DNA from: Streptomyces sp. WM6378 | GTDB taxonomy: Bacteria; Actinomycetota; Actinomycetes; Streptomycetales; Streptomycetaceae | Reading direction: 5' to 3' | Length of the DNA stretch: 64,000 bases | Assembly: GCF_001279695.1 (NCBI RefSeq) | Contig: NZ_LGDD01000350.1 | Coordinates: 1-64,000, forward strand | The notes under the pieces: generated by a model | The model's database searches: none | The model's input: only the letters and a program-made list of their open reading frames with translations | What the model was told of the DNA's origin: nothing | Shown here: positions 38,167-45,940 of the stretch, in pieces | How the letters are laid out: each line of letters begins with the position of its first letter | How positions within the stretch are numbered: position 1 is the first letter of the stretch | Translations under genes and position numbers: made by a program

Positions 38167-38378
38167 TCAAGAGCCGCCAAAATAGGGGCTGCGGACTGGT
38201 CATGACAAGGGGTCGGACAAGTGGAGGGCGGGCCTCAGCGGGCCCGGGACTTTCGTCGGCCGTGTCGGGAATCCCGACCGTGCCGGATGACGTGGCGTGT
38301 TCCGTAGGGTGGGCGTCAACCGTGCGCCGTGACGGTCGCTCGTGGCGCCGCGAACCCCGAGGATCCAGGAGCACACGC

Positions 38379-39821
38379 ATGAGTGGAACAGCCCAGATCG
38401 GCGTCACCGGACTCGCGGTCATGGGCCGCAACCTCGCCCGCAACTTCGCGCGCAACGGGTTCACGGTCGCCGTGCACAACCGGACGGCCGCCAAGACCCG
38501 CGCGCTGGTCGAGGAGTTCGGCACCGAGGGCAGCTTCGTCGCGGCCGAGTCGCCCGAGGAGTTCGTGGCCGCCCTGGAGCGGCCGCGCCGGCTCGTCATC
38601 ATGGTCAAGGCGGGCGAGCCGACGGACGCGGTGATCAAGGAGTTCGCGCCGCTCCTGGAAGAGGGCGACGTCATCATCGACGGCGGCAACGCCCACTTCG
38701 AGGACACCCGTAGGCGCGAGCGCGAACTGCGCGAGCGCGGCATCCACTTCGTGGGCGTCGGCATCTCGGGCGGCGAGGAGGGCGCGCTGCACGGGCCGAG
38801 CATCATGCCGGGCGGCTCGGCCGAATCGTACGACTCGCTCGGGCCGCTCCTGGAGCGGATCGCGGCGAAGGCCCCGGACGGCACCCCGTGCGTCACGCAC
38901 GTGGGCCCGGACGGCGCGGGCCACTTCGTGAAGATGGTCCACAACGGCATCGAGTACGCCGACATGCAGCTCATCGCGGAGGCGTACCACCTGCTGCGTA
39001 CGGTCGCGGGCTACTCCCCCGCGAAGATCGCCGAGACGTTCCGGGGCTGGAACACCGGGCGCCTCGACTCCTATCTGATCGAGATCACGGCCGAGGTGCT
39101 CGCCCACGTCGACGCGGCCACCGGCAAGCCGTTCGTCGACGTGGTCGAGGACCAGGCGGAGCAGAAGGGCACCGGACGCTGGACGGTGCAGATCGCCCTC
39201 GACCTCGGGGTCCCGGTGTCGGGCATCGCCGAGGCCGTGTTCGCCCGCTCCCTGTCGGGCCACGCCGAACTGCGCGAGGCGGCCCGCTCCCTGGCCGGAC
39301 CGGCCTCGGCCCCGCTGGGCGAGGCCGAGGCGACGGCCTTCGCCGCACAGGTGGAGCAGGCGCTGTACGCGTCCAAGATCGTGTCGTACACGCAGGGCTT
39401 CCACCAGATCCAGGCGGGCAGCGAGAACTACGACTGGAGCGTCGACCCGGGTGCGGTCGCGGCGATCTGGCGGGCGGGCTGCATCATCCGGGCCGCGTTC
39501 CTCGACCGGATCCGGGGCGCCTACGACACCAAGCCCGACCTGCCGAGCCTGCTCTCGGACAAGCGGTTCGGCGACGAAATCGGGGCGGCGCAGGACGACT
39601 GGCGCGCGGTGATCGTGGCGGCGGCCGGGCAGGGCGTGCCGGTGCCCGGCTTCTCGGCGGCGCTCGCGTACTACGACGCCCTGCGCGCCGAGCGGCTCCC
39701 GGCCGCACTCACGCAGGGCCAGCGCGACTTCTTCGGCGCGCACACCTACCGGCGCACCGACCGCGAGGGCTCGTTCCACACACTGTGGGGCGGCGACCGC
39801 TCCGAGGTGAGCACCGGCTGA
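38379..39821 (+). CDS. gnd: 6-phosphogluconate dehydrogenase, decarboxylating
   Basis: A 480-residue pentose-phosphate pathway enzyme. The N-terminal Rossmann motif is GVTGLAVMGRNLARN, followed by DGGNAHFEDT, GVGISGGEEGA, HFVKMVHNGIEYADMQ and the C-terminal region with the AGSENYDWSVD and IIRAAFLDRI motifs. It oxidises 6-phosphogluconate to ribulose-5-phosphate with NADP+. Length is normal for the long Gnd form. The ATG follows AGGAG by eight bases. It is divergent from the Rpf-M23 gene and convergent with a repeat protein. Confidence 0.95.
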   Translation: MSGTAQIGVTGLAVMGRNLARNFARNGFTVAVHNRTAAKTRALVEEFGTEGSFVAAESPEEFVAALERPRRLVIMVKAGEPTDAVIKEFAPLLEEGDVIIDGGNAHFEDTRRRERELRERGIHFVGVGISGGEEGALHGPSIMPGGSAESYDSLGPLLERIAAKAPDGTPCVTHVGPDGAGHFVKMVHNGIEYADMQLIAEAYHLLRTVAGYSPAKIAETFRGWNTGRLDSYLIEITAEVLAHVDAATGKPFVDVVEDQAEQKGTGRWTVQIALDLGVPVSGIAEAVFARSLSGHAELREAARSLAGPASAPLGEAEATAFAAQVEQALYASKIVSYTQGFHQIQAGSENYDWSVDPGAVAAIWRAGCIIRAAFLDRIRGAYDTKPDLPSLLSDKRFGDEIGAAQDDWRAVIVAAAGQGVPVPGFSAALAYYDALRAERLPAALTQGQRDFFGAHTYRRTDREGSFHTLWGGDRSEVSTG

Positions 39822-39848
39822 CCAGCGGTTCCGCCGGGCCCGAAGCCG

Positions 39849-40085
39849 TCAGCCGGCCGGCTCGGGCTCCGGCGGACCCGGTACGGGGTCGGGGCCCGGC
39901 GGCTGCGGCACGGGGTCCGGCAGACCGGGGTCCGGGTCCGGCTCGGGCGGCCGGGGGTCGGGTCCCGGCCCCGGCCTCGGCGGCGTGGGATCCGGCCCCG
40001 GCCCTGGTCCGGGCATCGGCCCCGGGTCGGGGTCCGGCAGCGGCGTGGGCCACGGCGGGACGGGGTCCGGGTGCGGCACGGTCAT
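39849..40085 (-). CDS. 78-residue Pro/Asp/Gly repeat protein
   Basis: A small gene with a good ribosome binding site (GAGGAGG six bases before the ATG). The product is almost entirely imperfect PDPGP / PGPDP / PEPDP repeats, with no hydrophobic segment. Such a sequence must be disordered and extended, possibly polyproline II. Function unknown. G/C-rich repeat DNA of this type can also produce false genes, so the ribosome binding site is the main support. It is convergent with gnd, 27 bases apart. Confidence 0.55.
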   Translation of the reverse strand: MTVPHPDPVPPWPTPLPDPDPGPMPGPGPGPDPTPPRPGPGPDPRPPEPDPDPGLPDPVPQPPGPDPVPGPPEPEPAG

Positions 40086-40203
40086 GGTCGGCCTCCTCAG
40101 GGTCTGAGTTCAGCTTCACCTGCGCGCGTTCCCGGCGCCCGCCGGTTCAACCCGTCCGGGTCGGATCCCGTGTCTGATCCGGACGGAGTTCCGACACCGG
40201 TTC

Positions 40204-40830
40204 TCAGCCCGCCACGGCGGCCGCCGCGCGCAGCCCGGGCCGGGGGCTGGACAGCACCGGGACCTCGATCGTGGTCCGTGCGGCGGCGGGAGCCATCGAG
40301 GCCTGCGCCAGAACGACGACGTCCACGTCCGTCAGCGCGTCCACGGTCGCCGCGATCTGTGCGAAGTACGCGTCCGCGTCGCCCGATTCGAAGTGCTGCC
40401 AGGCGTCCTCGGCAAGCACCGTGCGCAGGGTGAGGGGCCGGTCGCCGGCCTCTTCGCGGATCAGGTCGGCGGTCGGCTCCAGGGTGGAGGCGACCGTCGC
40501 CACGACGGCGATCCGGTCGCCCTGCGCCACGGCGGCCGCCGCCATCGGCCGGTCGACCCGGAGCACCGGGATGCCGAGCGGTGCCGCTGCCGCCTCGGCG
40601 ATGCCGCCGATCGTGGAGCAGGTGCACAGGACCGCGCCCGCGCCCTGGGCCACCGCCTCGGCGAGGGCGGCCTCGACGTCCGCGGTCACGGCGTCCGGGC
40701 CCAACTCCCTTGCCCGGCTGAGCAGTTGCTCGTGCACCAGGTGGCGCAGTTCGAGGTCCGGGGCGTCCTCGTCGCGCAGGGCGTCGAAGACCGGGACGTG
40801 GGCGGGCGAGGTGTGCAGCAGCGCGAGCAT
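40204..40830 (-). CDS. Asp/Glu racemase-superfamily protein
   Basis: A 208-residue protein with the two-lobed Asp/Glu racemase fold. The first-lobe cysteine motif is present (AVLCTCSTIGG). The second-lobe cysteine is absent: the corresponding strand reads VVVLAQASMAP instead of a Cys-Thr-His motif. It may therefore be a single-cysteine decarboxylase/isomerase-type member rather than a true racemase. The start is the ATG two bases past the GNAT stop; a GTG at 40836 would give an overlapping start. Probable operon panD-GNAT-this gene. Confidence 0.78.
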   Translation of the reverse strand: MLALLHTSPAHVPVFDALRDEDAPDLELRHLVHEQLLSRARELGPDAVTADVEAALAEAVAQGAGAVLCTCSTIGGIAEAAAAPLGIPVLRVDRPMAAAAVAQGDRIAVVATVASTLEPTADLIREEAGDRPLTLRTVLAEDAWQHFESGDADAYFAQIAATVDALTDVDVVVLAQASMAPAAARTTIEVPVLSSPRPGLRAAAAVAG

Positions 40831-40832
40831 GG

Positions 40833-41171
40833 TCACCACAGTTCCGGGTTGGCGGCGAGCTGGGCCCGGGCGGCTTCGACGAGGCCGGCCGGGGCGGCGG
40901 GCGCCTCAGCCGGGTGGCGTTCGGCCCACTTCGCGGCGTACGGGCAGAGCGGCACGACCGGCACGCCCTCGCGTGCGGCCATGGCGTAGAACTCCCGCAC
41001 CAGAGCGCCCGCGATGCCCTTGCCCTCGTACGCGGGCTCCACGACGGTGTGCACCGCGACCAGCGCGGCCGGCTCCGCGTCGAGCGTGAAGTAGGCGATG
41101 CGGCCCGCCACTTCACCGTCCTCGAAGGCCGCGAGCAGCCCCCGGGAGCGGTCGTCTCGGATCTCTGCCAT
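40833..41171 (-). CDS. short GNAT-type acetyltransferase (YjdJ/COG2388-like)
   Basis: A 112-residue GNAT protein. The core has beta-strands ending in ALVAVHTVVEPAYEGKGIAGALVREFY, which includes the acetyl-CoA binding Q/R-x-x-G-x-G/A variant (YEGKGIAGAL), and the short-family tail VVPLCPYAAKWAERHPA. The minimal size fits COG2388. It starts 30 bases after panD and ends two bases before the racemase-like gene. GNAT proteins of another type (PanZ) activate PanD in enterobacteria, but this is not a recognisable PanZ. Confidence 0.85.
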   Translation of the reverse strand: MAEIRDDRSRGLLAAFEDGEVAGRIAYFTLDAEPAALVAVHTVVEPAYEGKGIAGALVREFYAMAAREGVPVVPLCPYAAKWAERHPAEAPAAPAGLVEAARAQLAANPELW

Positions 41172-41201
41172 GGTGCGGGGTCCTCTCCGGTGGTGGCCGG
41201 T

Positions 41202-41630
41202 TCAGCTCTGGGCGGGAATCCGGGCGTGCGGGCTGCGCCGCTGGTCGCTGCCGGGGACCGGCGCCGAGGCATCGGTGCCGAGCTCGACGATGCGGTTGGC
41301 CGCGTCCACGTGCACCACGCTGGGCTTCAGCGCGCGGGCCTCGGCGTCGTCGACCTGGGCGTAGCTGATGAGGATCACCAGGTCGCCGGGGTGCACGAGG
41401 TGGGCCGCGGCACCGTTGATGCCGATGACGCCCGAACCCCGCTCGCCCTCGATGACGTACGTCTCCAGGCGGTTGCCGTTGTCGATGTCGACGATGTGGA
41501 CCAGCTCACCGGGGAGCAGGTCGGCCGCCTCCATGAGCTCGGCGTCCACGGTGACCGAGCCCACGTAGTGGAGGTCGGCCTGGGTCACGGTGGCTCGGTG
41601 GATCTTGGACTTGAACATGGTGCGCAGCAC
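41202..41630 (-). CDS. panD: aspartate 1-decarboxylase
   Basis: A 142-residue pyruvoyl enzyme that makes beta-alanine from L-aspartate for pantothenate and CoA synthesis. The start region [15 protein letters not shown] includes the active-site Lys; the self-cleavage site Gly-Ser is in YVGSVTVD; the expected NGAAAHLV and [11 protein letters not shown] strands are present. The GTG at 41630 follows AGGAG by nine bases; the ATG at 41618 is an alternative. It heads a likely operon with the GNAT and racemase-like genes. Confidence 0.94.
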   Translation of the reverse strand: MLRTMFKSKIHRATVTQADLHYVGSVTVDAELMEAADLLPGELVHIVDIDNGNRLETYVIEGERGSGVIGINGAAAHLVHPGDLVILISYAQVDDAEARALKPSVVHVDAANRIVELGTDASAPVPGSDQRRSPHARIPAQS

Positions 41631-41755
41631 TGCGTCACACTCCTGCCGGACAGAGGGTCGCGGCCCCGGGCGGGGTACGCGCCAACGTCTGACAGGGTAC
41701 GACTCCGGATCATCGGGTGGGGCAGCAGCCCGATGGTTGGACGGGGCGGGCCGGC

Positions 41756-42286
41756 TCAGTCGAAGGTCTCGACCTCGGCCTCGGCCTGCGCCTTGGCCCG
41801 GCGGCCGACCACCGCCGCGGCAGCCACCGCGCTGCCGAGGAAGGCGAGTGCGACGGTCCACGGCTGGTCGAGCAGGTGGTCCGTGGCGTGGTCGAGGGAG
41901 TAGCGGCCCGCGCCCGCGAGGCCGATCGCGGCGGCGGTGAAGCCGAGGAACGCCGGGTATTCGAAGCCGCCGCCCTGGGCGAAGAACCCGGCCGGCGCGT
42001 GCACGGAGACCGCGCCCGCCATGGCTCCGGCCGCCGCGGCTCCGGCGGCCGGGGTGGCCAGACCGACGACCAGCAGGGCGCCGCCGCCCATCTCGCCGAG
42101 CCCGGCCGCGACCGCGCTCTGCTTGCCGGGCCGGAACCCCATGTGTTCCATGGCGGCGGCGGTGCCTTCGAGCCCGGCCCCGCCGAAGCAGCCGAACAGC
42201 TTCTGGGCGCCGTGCGCCATCAGTACGGCGCCGGTGCCGGCCCGCAGCACGAGCAGTCCGAGGTCACGTCGGTTGAGGCAGGTCAT
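41756..42286 (-). CDS. DoxX-family membrane protein
   Basis: A 176-residue protein with four to five membrane helices. The N-terminal [21 protein letters not shown] is the DoxX signature. DoxX proteins are membrane components linked to quinone or thiol oxidation in some bacteria, but roles in actinomycetes are not clear. It follows the M56 gene on the same strand with a 105-base gap, so it could be the third gene of the BlaI operon. Confidence 0.82.
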   Translation of the reverse strand: MTCLNRRDLGLLVLRAGTGAVLMAHGAQKLFGCFGGAGLEGTAAAMEHMGFRPGKQSAVAAGLGEMGGGALLVVGLATPAAGAAAAGAMAGAVSVHAPAGFFAQGGGFEYPAFLGFTAAAIGLAGAGRYSLDHATDHLLDQPWTVALAFLGSAVAAAAVVGRRAKAQAEAEVETFD

Positions 42287-42391
42287 GGCTTCTCCCGGAG
42301 CGTGGGGCGGATGGGCTCGGGATCCACTCTCCGGGGCGCGGTGCTCCGACCCGCAGCGTTACTGGGCCGTACGGGTCACGCGGGCGGGCTC

Positions 42392-43333
42392 CTAGGGTCC
42401 GGCCTCGCCCTGCGCTATCTCGATGCCGCCGTGCAGATCCGCGGCGGCCTCGATCGCCGAGGTCGCCGAGACGCACAGGCAGCCGAGCAGGACGGCCGCT
42501 ATCAGGCGGGCGCCGCGCGAGCCGGGCAGTCGGGCCGCGGGGCGGCGGTCGAGCAGGGCCGCGACCCTGCGCGGCACGGGCCCCGCCACCGCGGCGAGCA
42601 CCGCGCGGGGGCGGGCAGGGCCGGGTGCGGCGGCCCGGGACGCGAGGGCGGCGCGGCCGATCGCGCGCGCGGCGAGCTTGCGGTCGCCCACGGCCCCGGC
42701 GGCGTACTCGTCGGCGGACCGCTCCAGAGCGAAGGCGAGTGGCGCGCGCAGCGATCGCAGTGACGGGTGGCAGTGCGCGGCGAGTTCGGCGGCGGCCAGG
42801 AACAGGTGGTGGCGGCCGACGAGGTGGGCTCGCTCGTGGGCGAACAGGGCTTCGCGCTCGGCCGGTTCGAGGGCGCGCAGCATTCCGGTGGTGACGACGA
42901 TGCGCCCCGGGCGCCCGGGCAGTGCGTAGGCGTCGGGACTCGGGTCGCGCAGCACAGCGAGCTCACCGGCCGCGGGCCCCAACCGGCCGCGGGCGGCGCG
43001 CAGTTCGGCGAGATGGCGCCGCGCGGTACGCACCAGGGCGACCCCCGACACGGCGACGAGCCCGGCCGCCACGGCAGCGGCGGGTACGGCGAGCCAGGCC
43101 GGGAGTGCGTCCAGCGGGGCCGTCAGGTTTTCGAGGGTGGCGAAGAAGGGCAGTCGCAGCGCCCCGGCCAGCGCGATCAGGCCCAGCGCGGCGGTCGAGC
43201 AGGCGGCGAGGCCGGTGGCCGCGGTGGCAAGGAGCCAGGCGGCCGGGCGGGGCGGCAGGGCCTCGGCGAGCCGGCGCGCGGCGGGCACGGCGAGGAACGG
43301 CACGAGCAGCGGGATCCACACCGAGAAGATCAT
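42392..43333 (-). CDS. M56-family (BlaR1-like) membrane metalloprotease
   Basis: A 313-residue integral membrane zinc peptidase. It has two to three N-terminal helices, the HExxH motif in LFAHERAHLVGRHH, an associated Glu in ERSADEYAAGA and a C-terminal helix. It lacks the extracellular penicillin-sensor domain of BlaR1/MecR1 (about 585-600 residues), so a different signal is sensed. The ATG overlaps the BlaI stop (ATGA at 43330-43333), giving a coupled repressor/protease pair. Confidence 0.9.
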   Translation of the reverse strand: MIFSVWIPLLVPFLAVPAARRLAEALPPRPAAWLLATAATGLAACSTAALGLIALAGALRLPFFATLENLTAPLDALPAWLAVPAAAVAAGLVAVSGVALVRTARRHLAELRAARGRLGPAAGELAVLRDPSPDAYALPGRPGRIVVTTGMLRALEPAEREALFAHERAHLVGRHHLFLAAAELAAHCHPSLRSLRAPLAFALERSADEYAAGAVGDRKLAARAIGRAALASRAAAPGPARPRAVLAAVAGPVPRRVAALLDRRPAARLPGSRGARLIAAVLLGCLCVSATSAIEAAADLHGGIEIAQGEAGP

Positions 43334-43725
43334 CGCCCGTCACCCCCGGAGTCTTCCAGGAGCGAGCGAAGCAGCTGCTCGTCCTCGTCGCTGAGCTGGG
43401 AGACGAACCGGGCGAGCACCGTCGAGCGGTCTTCCTCCTTCGCCAGCTCGGTGTGCATGCGGCGGGCGGTCAGCCCCGGAGCGTCCTCCGTCGGGGTGTA
43501 CGCGTAGCCGCGCCCGGCGCGCTGGCGGGTGACCGCGCCCTTGTCGTGCAGGCGGGTCAGGATCGTGGTCACGGTGGTGCGGGCCAGCCGGCCGCCGAGC
43601 TCGGCCTGGACCTCGCCGGGGGTGAGCGGTGTCCCGGCCGCCCAGAGCGCGGCGAGGACACCGGCCTCCAGTTCACCCGCGGGGCGTCGCGCGTCCCCGT
43701 GCCCGACGTCTCCCGTGGCTGTCAT
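43330..43725 (-). CDS. BlaI/MecI/CopY-family repressor
   Basis: A 131-residue winged-helix repressor. The N-terminal ELEAGVLAALWAAG and the recognition region LARTTVTTILTRLHDKGAVTRQ are typical. The C-terminal dimerisation part (about 85-131) carries the usual protease-cleavage region. Two BlaI-type operators lie immediately upstream (43749-43766 and 43768-43785), between this gene and divergent dedA. The M56 partner overlaps by four bases, so M56-mediated cleavage should relieve repression. Confidence 0.93.
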   Translation of the reverse strand: MTATGDVGHGDARRPAGELEAGVLAALWAAGTPLTPGEVQAELGGRLARTTVTTILTRLHDKGAVTRQRAGRGYAYTPTEDAPGLTARRMHTELAKEEDRSTVLARFVSQLSDEDEQLLRSLLEDSGGDGR

Positions 43726-43748
43726 GGAGCACTCCTCCCGCTTCGTTC

Positions 43749-43766
43749 GTCTACAGTGTTGTAGAC
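43749..43766. promoter_or_regulatory. BlaI-type operator 1
   Basis: GTCTACAGTGTTGTAGAC is an inverted repeat with the CTACA-N4-TGTAG core of BlaI/MecI operators. It lies 23 bases upstream of the blaI start. It is side by side with a second operator at 43768, and both lie in the intergenic space shared with divergent dedA. Confidence 0.85.
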
Positions 43767-43767
43767 C

Positions 43768-43785
43768 GTCTACATCACTGTAGTC
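43768..43785. promoter_or_regulatory. BlaI-type operator 2
   Basis: GTCTACATCACTGTAGTC repeats the BlaI core CTACA-N4-TGTAG. Its centre is 19 bases from that of operator 1. The dedA ATG lies 62 bases further along, so occupancy could affect both divergent genes. Confidence 0.83.
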
Positions 43786-43847
43786 AGCCGGGCCGTGCGC
43801 ATCCTCGGACGAGCGGCCCGACCACCATTATGGGAGGGCCCACTGAC

Positions 43848-44522
43848 ATGGCAGTCGTACCCCTGTTCGCAGCCTCGACCCCACAGGCCGTGAACGTCCT
43901 CGACGCGGGCTCACTGCTGTCCGCGTTCGGCGCGCTCGGCATCGCCGTGGTGCTCTTCGCCGAGACCGGTCTGCTCGTCGGCTTCCTCCTTCCCGGCGAC
44001 TCCCTGCTCTTCACCGCGGGCCTGCTGTGCGTGCCCGGCGGCAACGGGCCGGTGTCGCTCTCGCTGCCGCAGGTCCTGATCTGCTCGGTGGCGGGCGCGC
44101 TCGTCGGCGCACAGGTGGGCTACTGGATCGGCCGCCGCGGCGGCCGCGCCCTGCTGGCCCGTAGCAGGTCCCGCAAGCTGCACGAGGGTGCGGCCCGCGC
44201 CGAGGAACTGCTCGCCAAGTACGGACACGCGAAGGCGATCGTCCTCGCGCGCTTCGTGCCGATCGTCCGCACCGTGCTCAACCCGCTCGCGGGCGTACTC
44301 GGCGTACCGGCCCGGGTCTTCGCCCTCTGGCAGATCGCCGGCGGGGTCGTGTGGACCTGTGCGCTGGTCCTCGGCGGCTACGCGCTCGGCTCCTCCGTGC
44401 CGAACGTCGACCGCTATCTGCTGCCGCTCGTCGCGCTGGTCGTGGCCGTCTCGCTCACCCCCGTCGCCCTGGAGCTGCTGCGCGCCCGTCGCGCCCGTAC
44501 GGCCACCGAGGATTCGCACTGA
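43848..44522 (+). CDS. DedA-family membrane protein
   Basis: A 224-residue protein with about six helices. Family landmarks are FAETGLLVGFLLPGDSLLF, GYWIGRRGGR, and the membrane re-entrant region VLARFVPIVRTVLNPLAGVLGV. Some DedA proteins flip undecaprenyl phosphate or phospholipids. The ATG follows GGGAGGG ten bases upstream; an ATG at 43830 is an alternative. It is divergent from blaI across two BlaI operators and followed by a PAP2 phosphatase, which suggests a joint role in undecaprenyl-phosphate recycling. Confidence 0.9.
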   Translation: MAVVPLFAASTPQAVNVLDAGSLLSAFGALGIAVVLFAETGLLVGFLLPGDSLLFTAGLLCVPGGNGPVSLSLPQVLICSVAGALVGAQVGYWIGRRGGRALLARSRSRKLHEGAARAEELLAKYGHAKAIVLARFVPIVRTVLNPLAGVLGVPARVFALWQIAGGVVWTCALVLGGYALGSSVPNVDRYLLPLVALVVAVSLTPVALELLRARRARTATEDSH

Positions 44523-44632
44523 TGCACCTCGACGACGGCCTGTACACCCGGGTCACCGACCTGGCCCACCGCGCGCCCGCGCCGCGCCCGTCATGGAGCG
44601 GCTGGGCGCCACTGCGCCGCGGCCACCGGTGA
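44522..44632 (+). pseudogene. 36-codon remnant, possibly the start of a degraded PAP2 gene
   Basis: The frame starts with an ATG that overlaps the DedA stop (TGATG) and encodes MHLDDGLYTRVTDLAHRAPA, which resembles the N-terminus of PAP2-type phosphatases in my recollection. It then runs into a short unrelated tail and a stop. The resemblance ends near residue 20, so a larger gene may have been truncated, leaving the following PAP2 gene intact. Alternatively it is a chance overlapping frame. Confidence 0.35.
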
Positions 44633-44639
44633 CCGCTCG

Positions 44640-45299
44640 ATGACCTCGGCTCGGCACACGGGCACGGCGGCCTGCGTGCTGCTGCTCCTCTTCGTGCTGC
44701 TCACGGTGCTCGTCGCCGTGCGCCACGGCGCGCCGCTGCCCGGCGACCGGGCCCTGCACCGCTGGCCGCTCGATCACCGCCCGCCGGTCGCCGTGGCCAC
44801 CGCCCGGGCCATCACGGCGACCGGCACCGGCGCGCTCCCCTACGCCTTGGCCGTCGTCGCGGGCCTGATCGCGGGCCGCGACACGAAGCAGCGCTGCTAC
44901 GCGGCGGCCGGTGCGCTCGCGGTGCTCCTCCTGGGCCAAGCGGTGCGGTACGGCCTGATGTCGGCCGTCGCCCGCCCGCGCCCGGCCGTGATCGACTGGG
45001 CGACCACGGCGTCCGGCCACTCCTTCCCCTCCGGGCACGCCACCACCAGCGCGCTCACGGCCGGACTGCTCCTCTGGGCGCTCGCGACCCGCGCCTCGGC
45101 CGCCCGCACGTCGGCCGCCCTGCTGCTGCTCTGGGCAGCCGCGGTCGGCCTCTCGCGGATCTACCTCGGCGTGCACTGGGCCAGCGACGTGCTGGGCGGC
45201 TGGCTCTTCGCCTCGCTCTGGCTCTGCCTCGCGGCCCTGGCCACGGCTCCTCTCGTACGCGCGCGAAGAGCGGACCCCACCTCCGCGTCCCGCACCTGA
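44640..45299 (+). CDS. PAP2-family phosphatase (BcrC-like)
   Basis: A 219-residue membrane phosphatase. The three phosphatase motifs are present: K/R-type site with ARPRP, SGHSFPSGHATTSAL, and SRIYLGVHWASDVLGG. About five to six helices are predicted. The family includes undecaprenyl pyrophosphate phosphatases and lipid phosphate phosphatases. It lies downstream of dedA on the same strand and probably under the same BlaI-type operators. Confidence 0.88.
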   Translation: MTSARHTGTAACVLLLLFVLLTVLVAVRHGAPLPGDRALHRWPLDHRPPVAVATARAITATGTGALPYALAVVAGLIAGRDTKQRCYAAAGALAVLLLGQAVRYGLMSAVARPRPAVIDWATTASGHSFPSGHATTSALTAGLLLWALATRASAARTSAALLLLWAAAVGLSRIYLGVHWASDVLGGWLFASLWLCLAALATAPLVRARRADPTSASRT

Positions 45300-45392
45300 A
45301 CGGCCCGCGCCCCAACTCCCTTGTCCCGCACGCCACTTGGGGACACCAGCGAACTCCTGGCCAGCAGGCCCCCGTTCACGGGCATCCAGTCC

Positions 45393-45593
45393 TCAGCAGG
45401 CAGCCATGCAGACCCCGCAGTAGCGGTCGGCGTTGGTCAGGTCCGCCTTCAGCGGGGTCGCCGCCTCCTGACGGGCGAGTCTGCGTCCGCACAGGGTGGT
45501 GGGGTCGTCGGCGCTCATCACGTGCCACAGGAGAGCGCTGCGGTCGTCCGCGCCCGCCCGGTCGAGAACCGCTTCCGCTCGCAGTTCGCGCAT
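45393..45593 (-). CDS. small zinc-binding-like protein
   Basis: A 66-residue protein with a good ribosome binding site (GGAGGGAG, eight bases upstream of the ATG). One histidine and three or four cysteines (LLWHVM, TTLCGR, RYCGVC, MAAC at the end) make a likely zinc site. The N-terminal half is charged and helical. Small streptomycete proteins with this WHVM ... LCGR ... CGVC pattern occur, but their function is not known to me. Confidence 0.65.
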   Translation of the reverse strand: MRELRAEAVLDRAGADDRSALLWHVMSADDPTTLCGRRLARQEAATPLKADLTNADRYCGVCMAAC

Positions 45594-45940
45594 GGTGTGC
45601 TCCCTCCGCCCCGGACCGCGCCGGGGCCGCTTTCCGCTCTGCGTGGCGCGGCCGCCTGCGTTCGCGGCCACGCGGAGCCGGCGCAGCCTCGCACCGGCCG
45701 ACCCGACCGGGGCCCGCCTCCCTGTTCCGAGCAGACCCCGTGGCCCGCGCGCCCGCCTCCCGGCGCCGCCCGAACCGCCCTGCCGAATCCGGCGTGTTGC
45801 ACTTGACGGCATACATCGCCGCAGGATGCGACGGTCAGGCCGGATCCGGGCAAAATGTGGAACCCCGGCGCCCGATCGAGTGATCACGCCCGGGTGCCCG
45901 TCAACTGCGCACCCCTTATGCCGTCTTGACACACTCCGGA
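45594..45940. other. intergenic region without a gene
   Basis: A 347-base space between two minus-strand genes. No convincing coding frame or stable structure was found. A TTGACA-like -35 sequence at 45925-45930 (plus strand) has no gene downstream of it in that direction within reach. It is most simply the promoter region of the small zinc protein. Confidence 0.5.
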
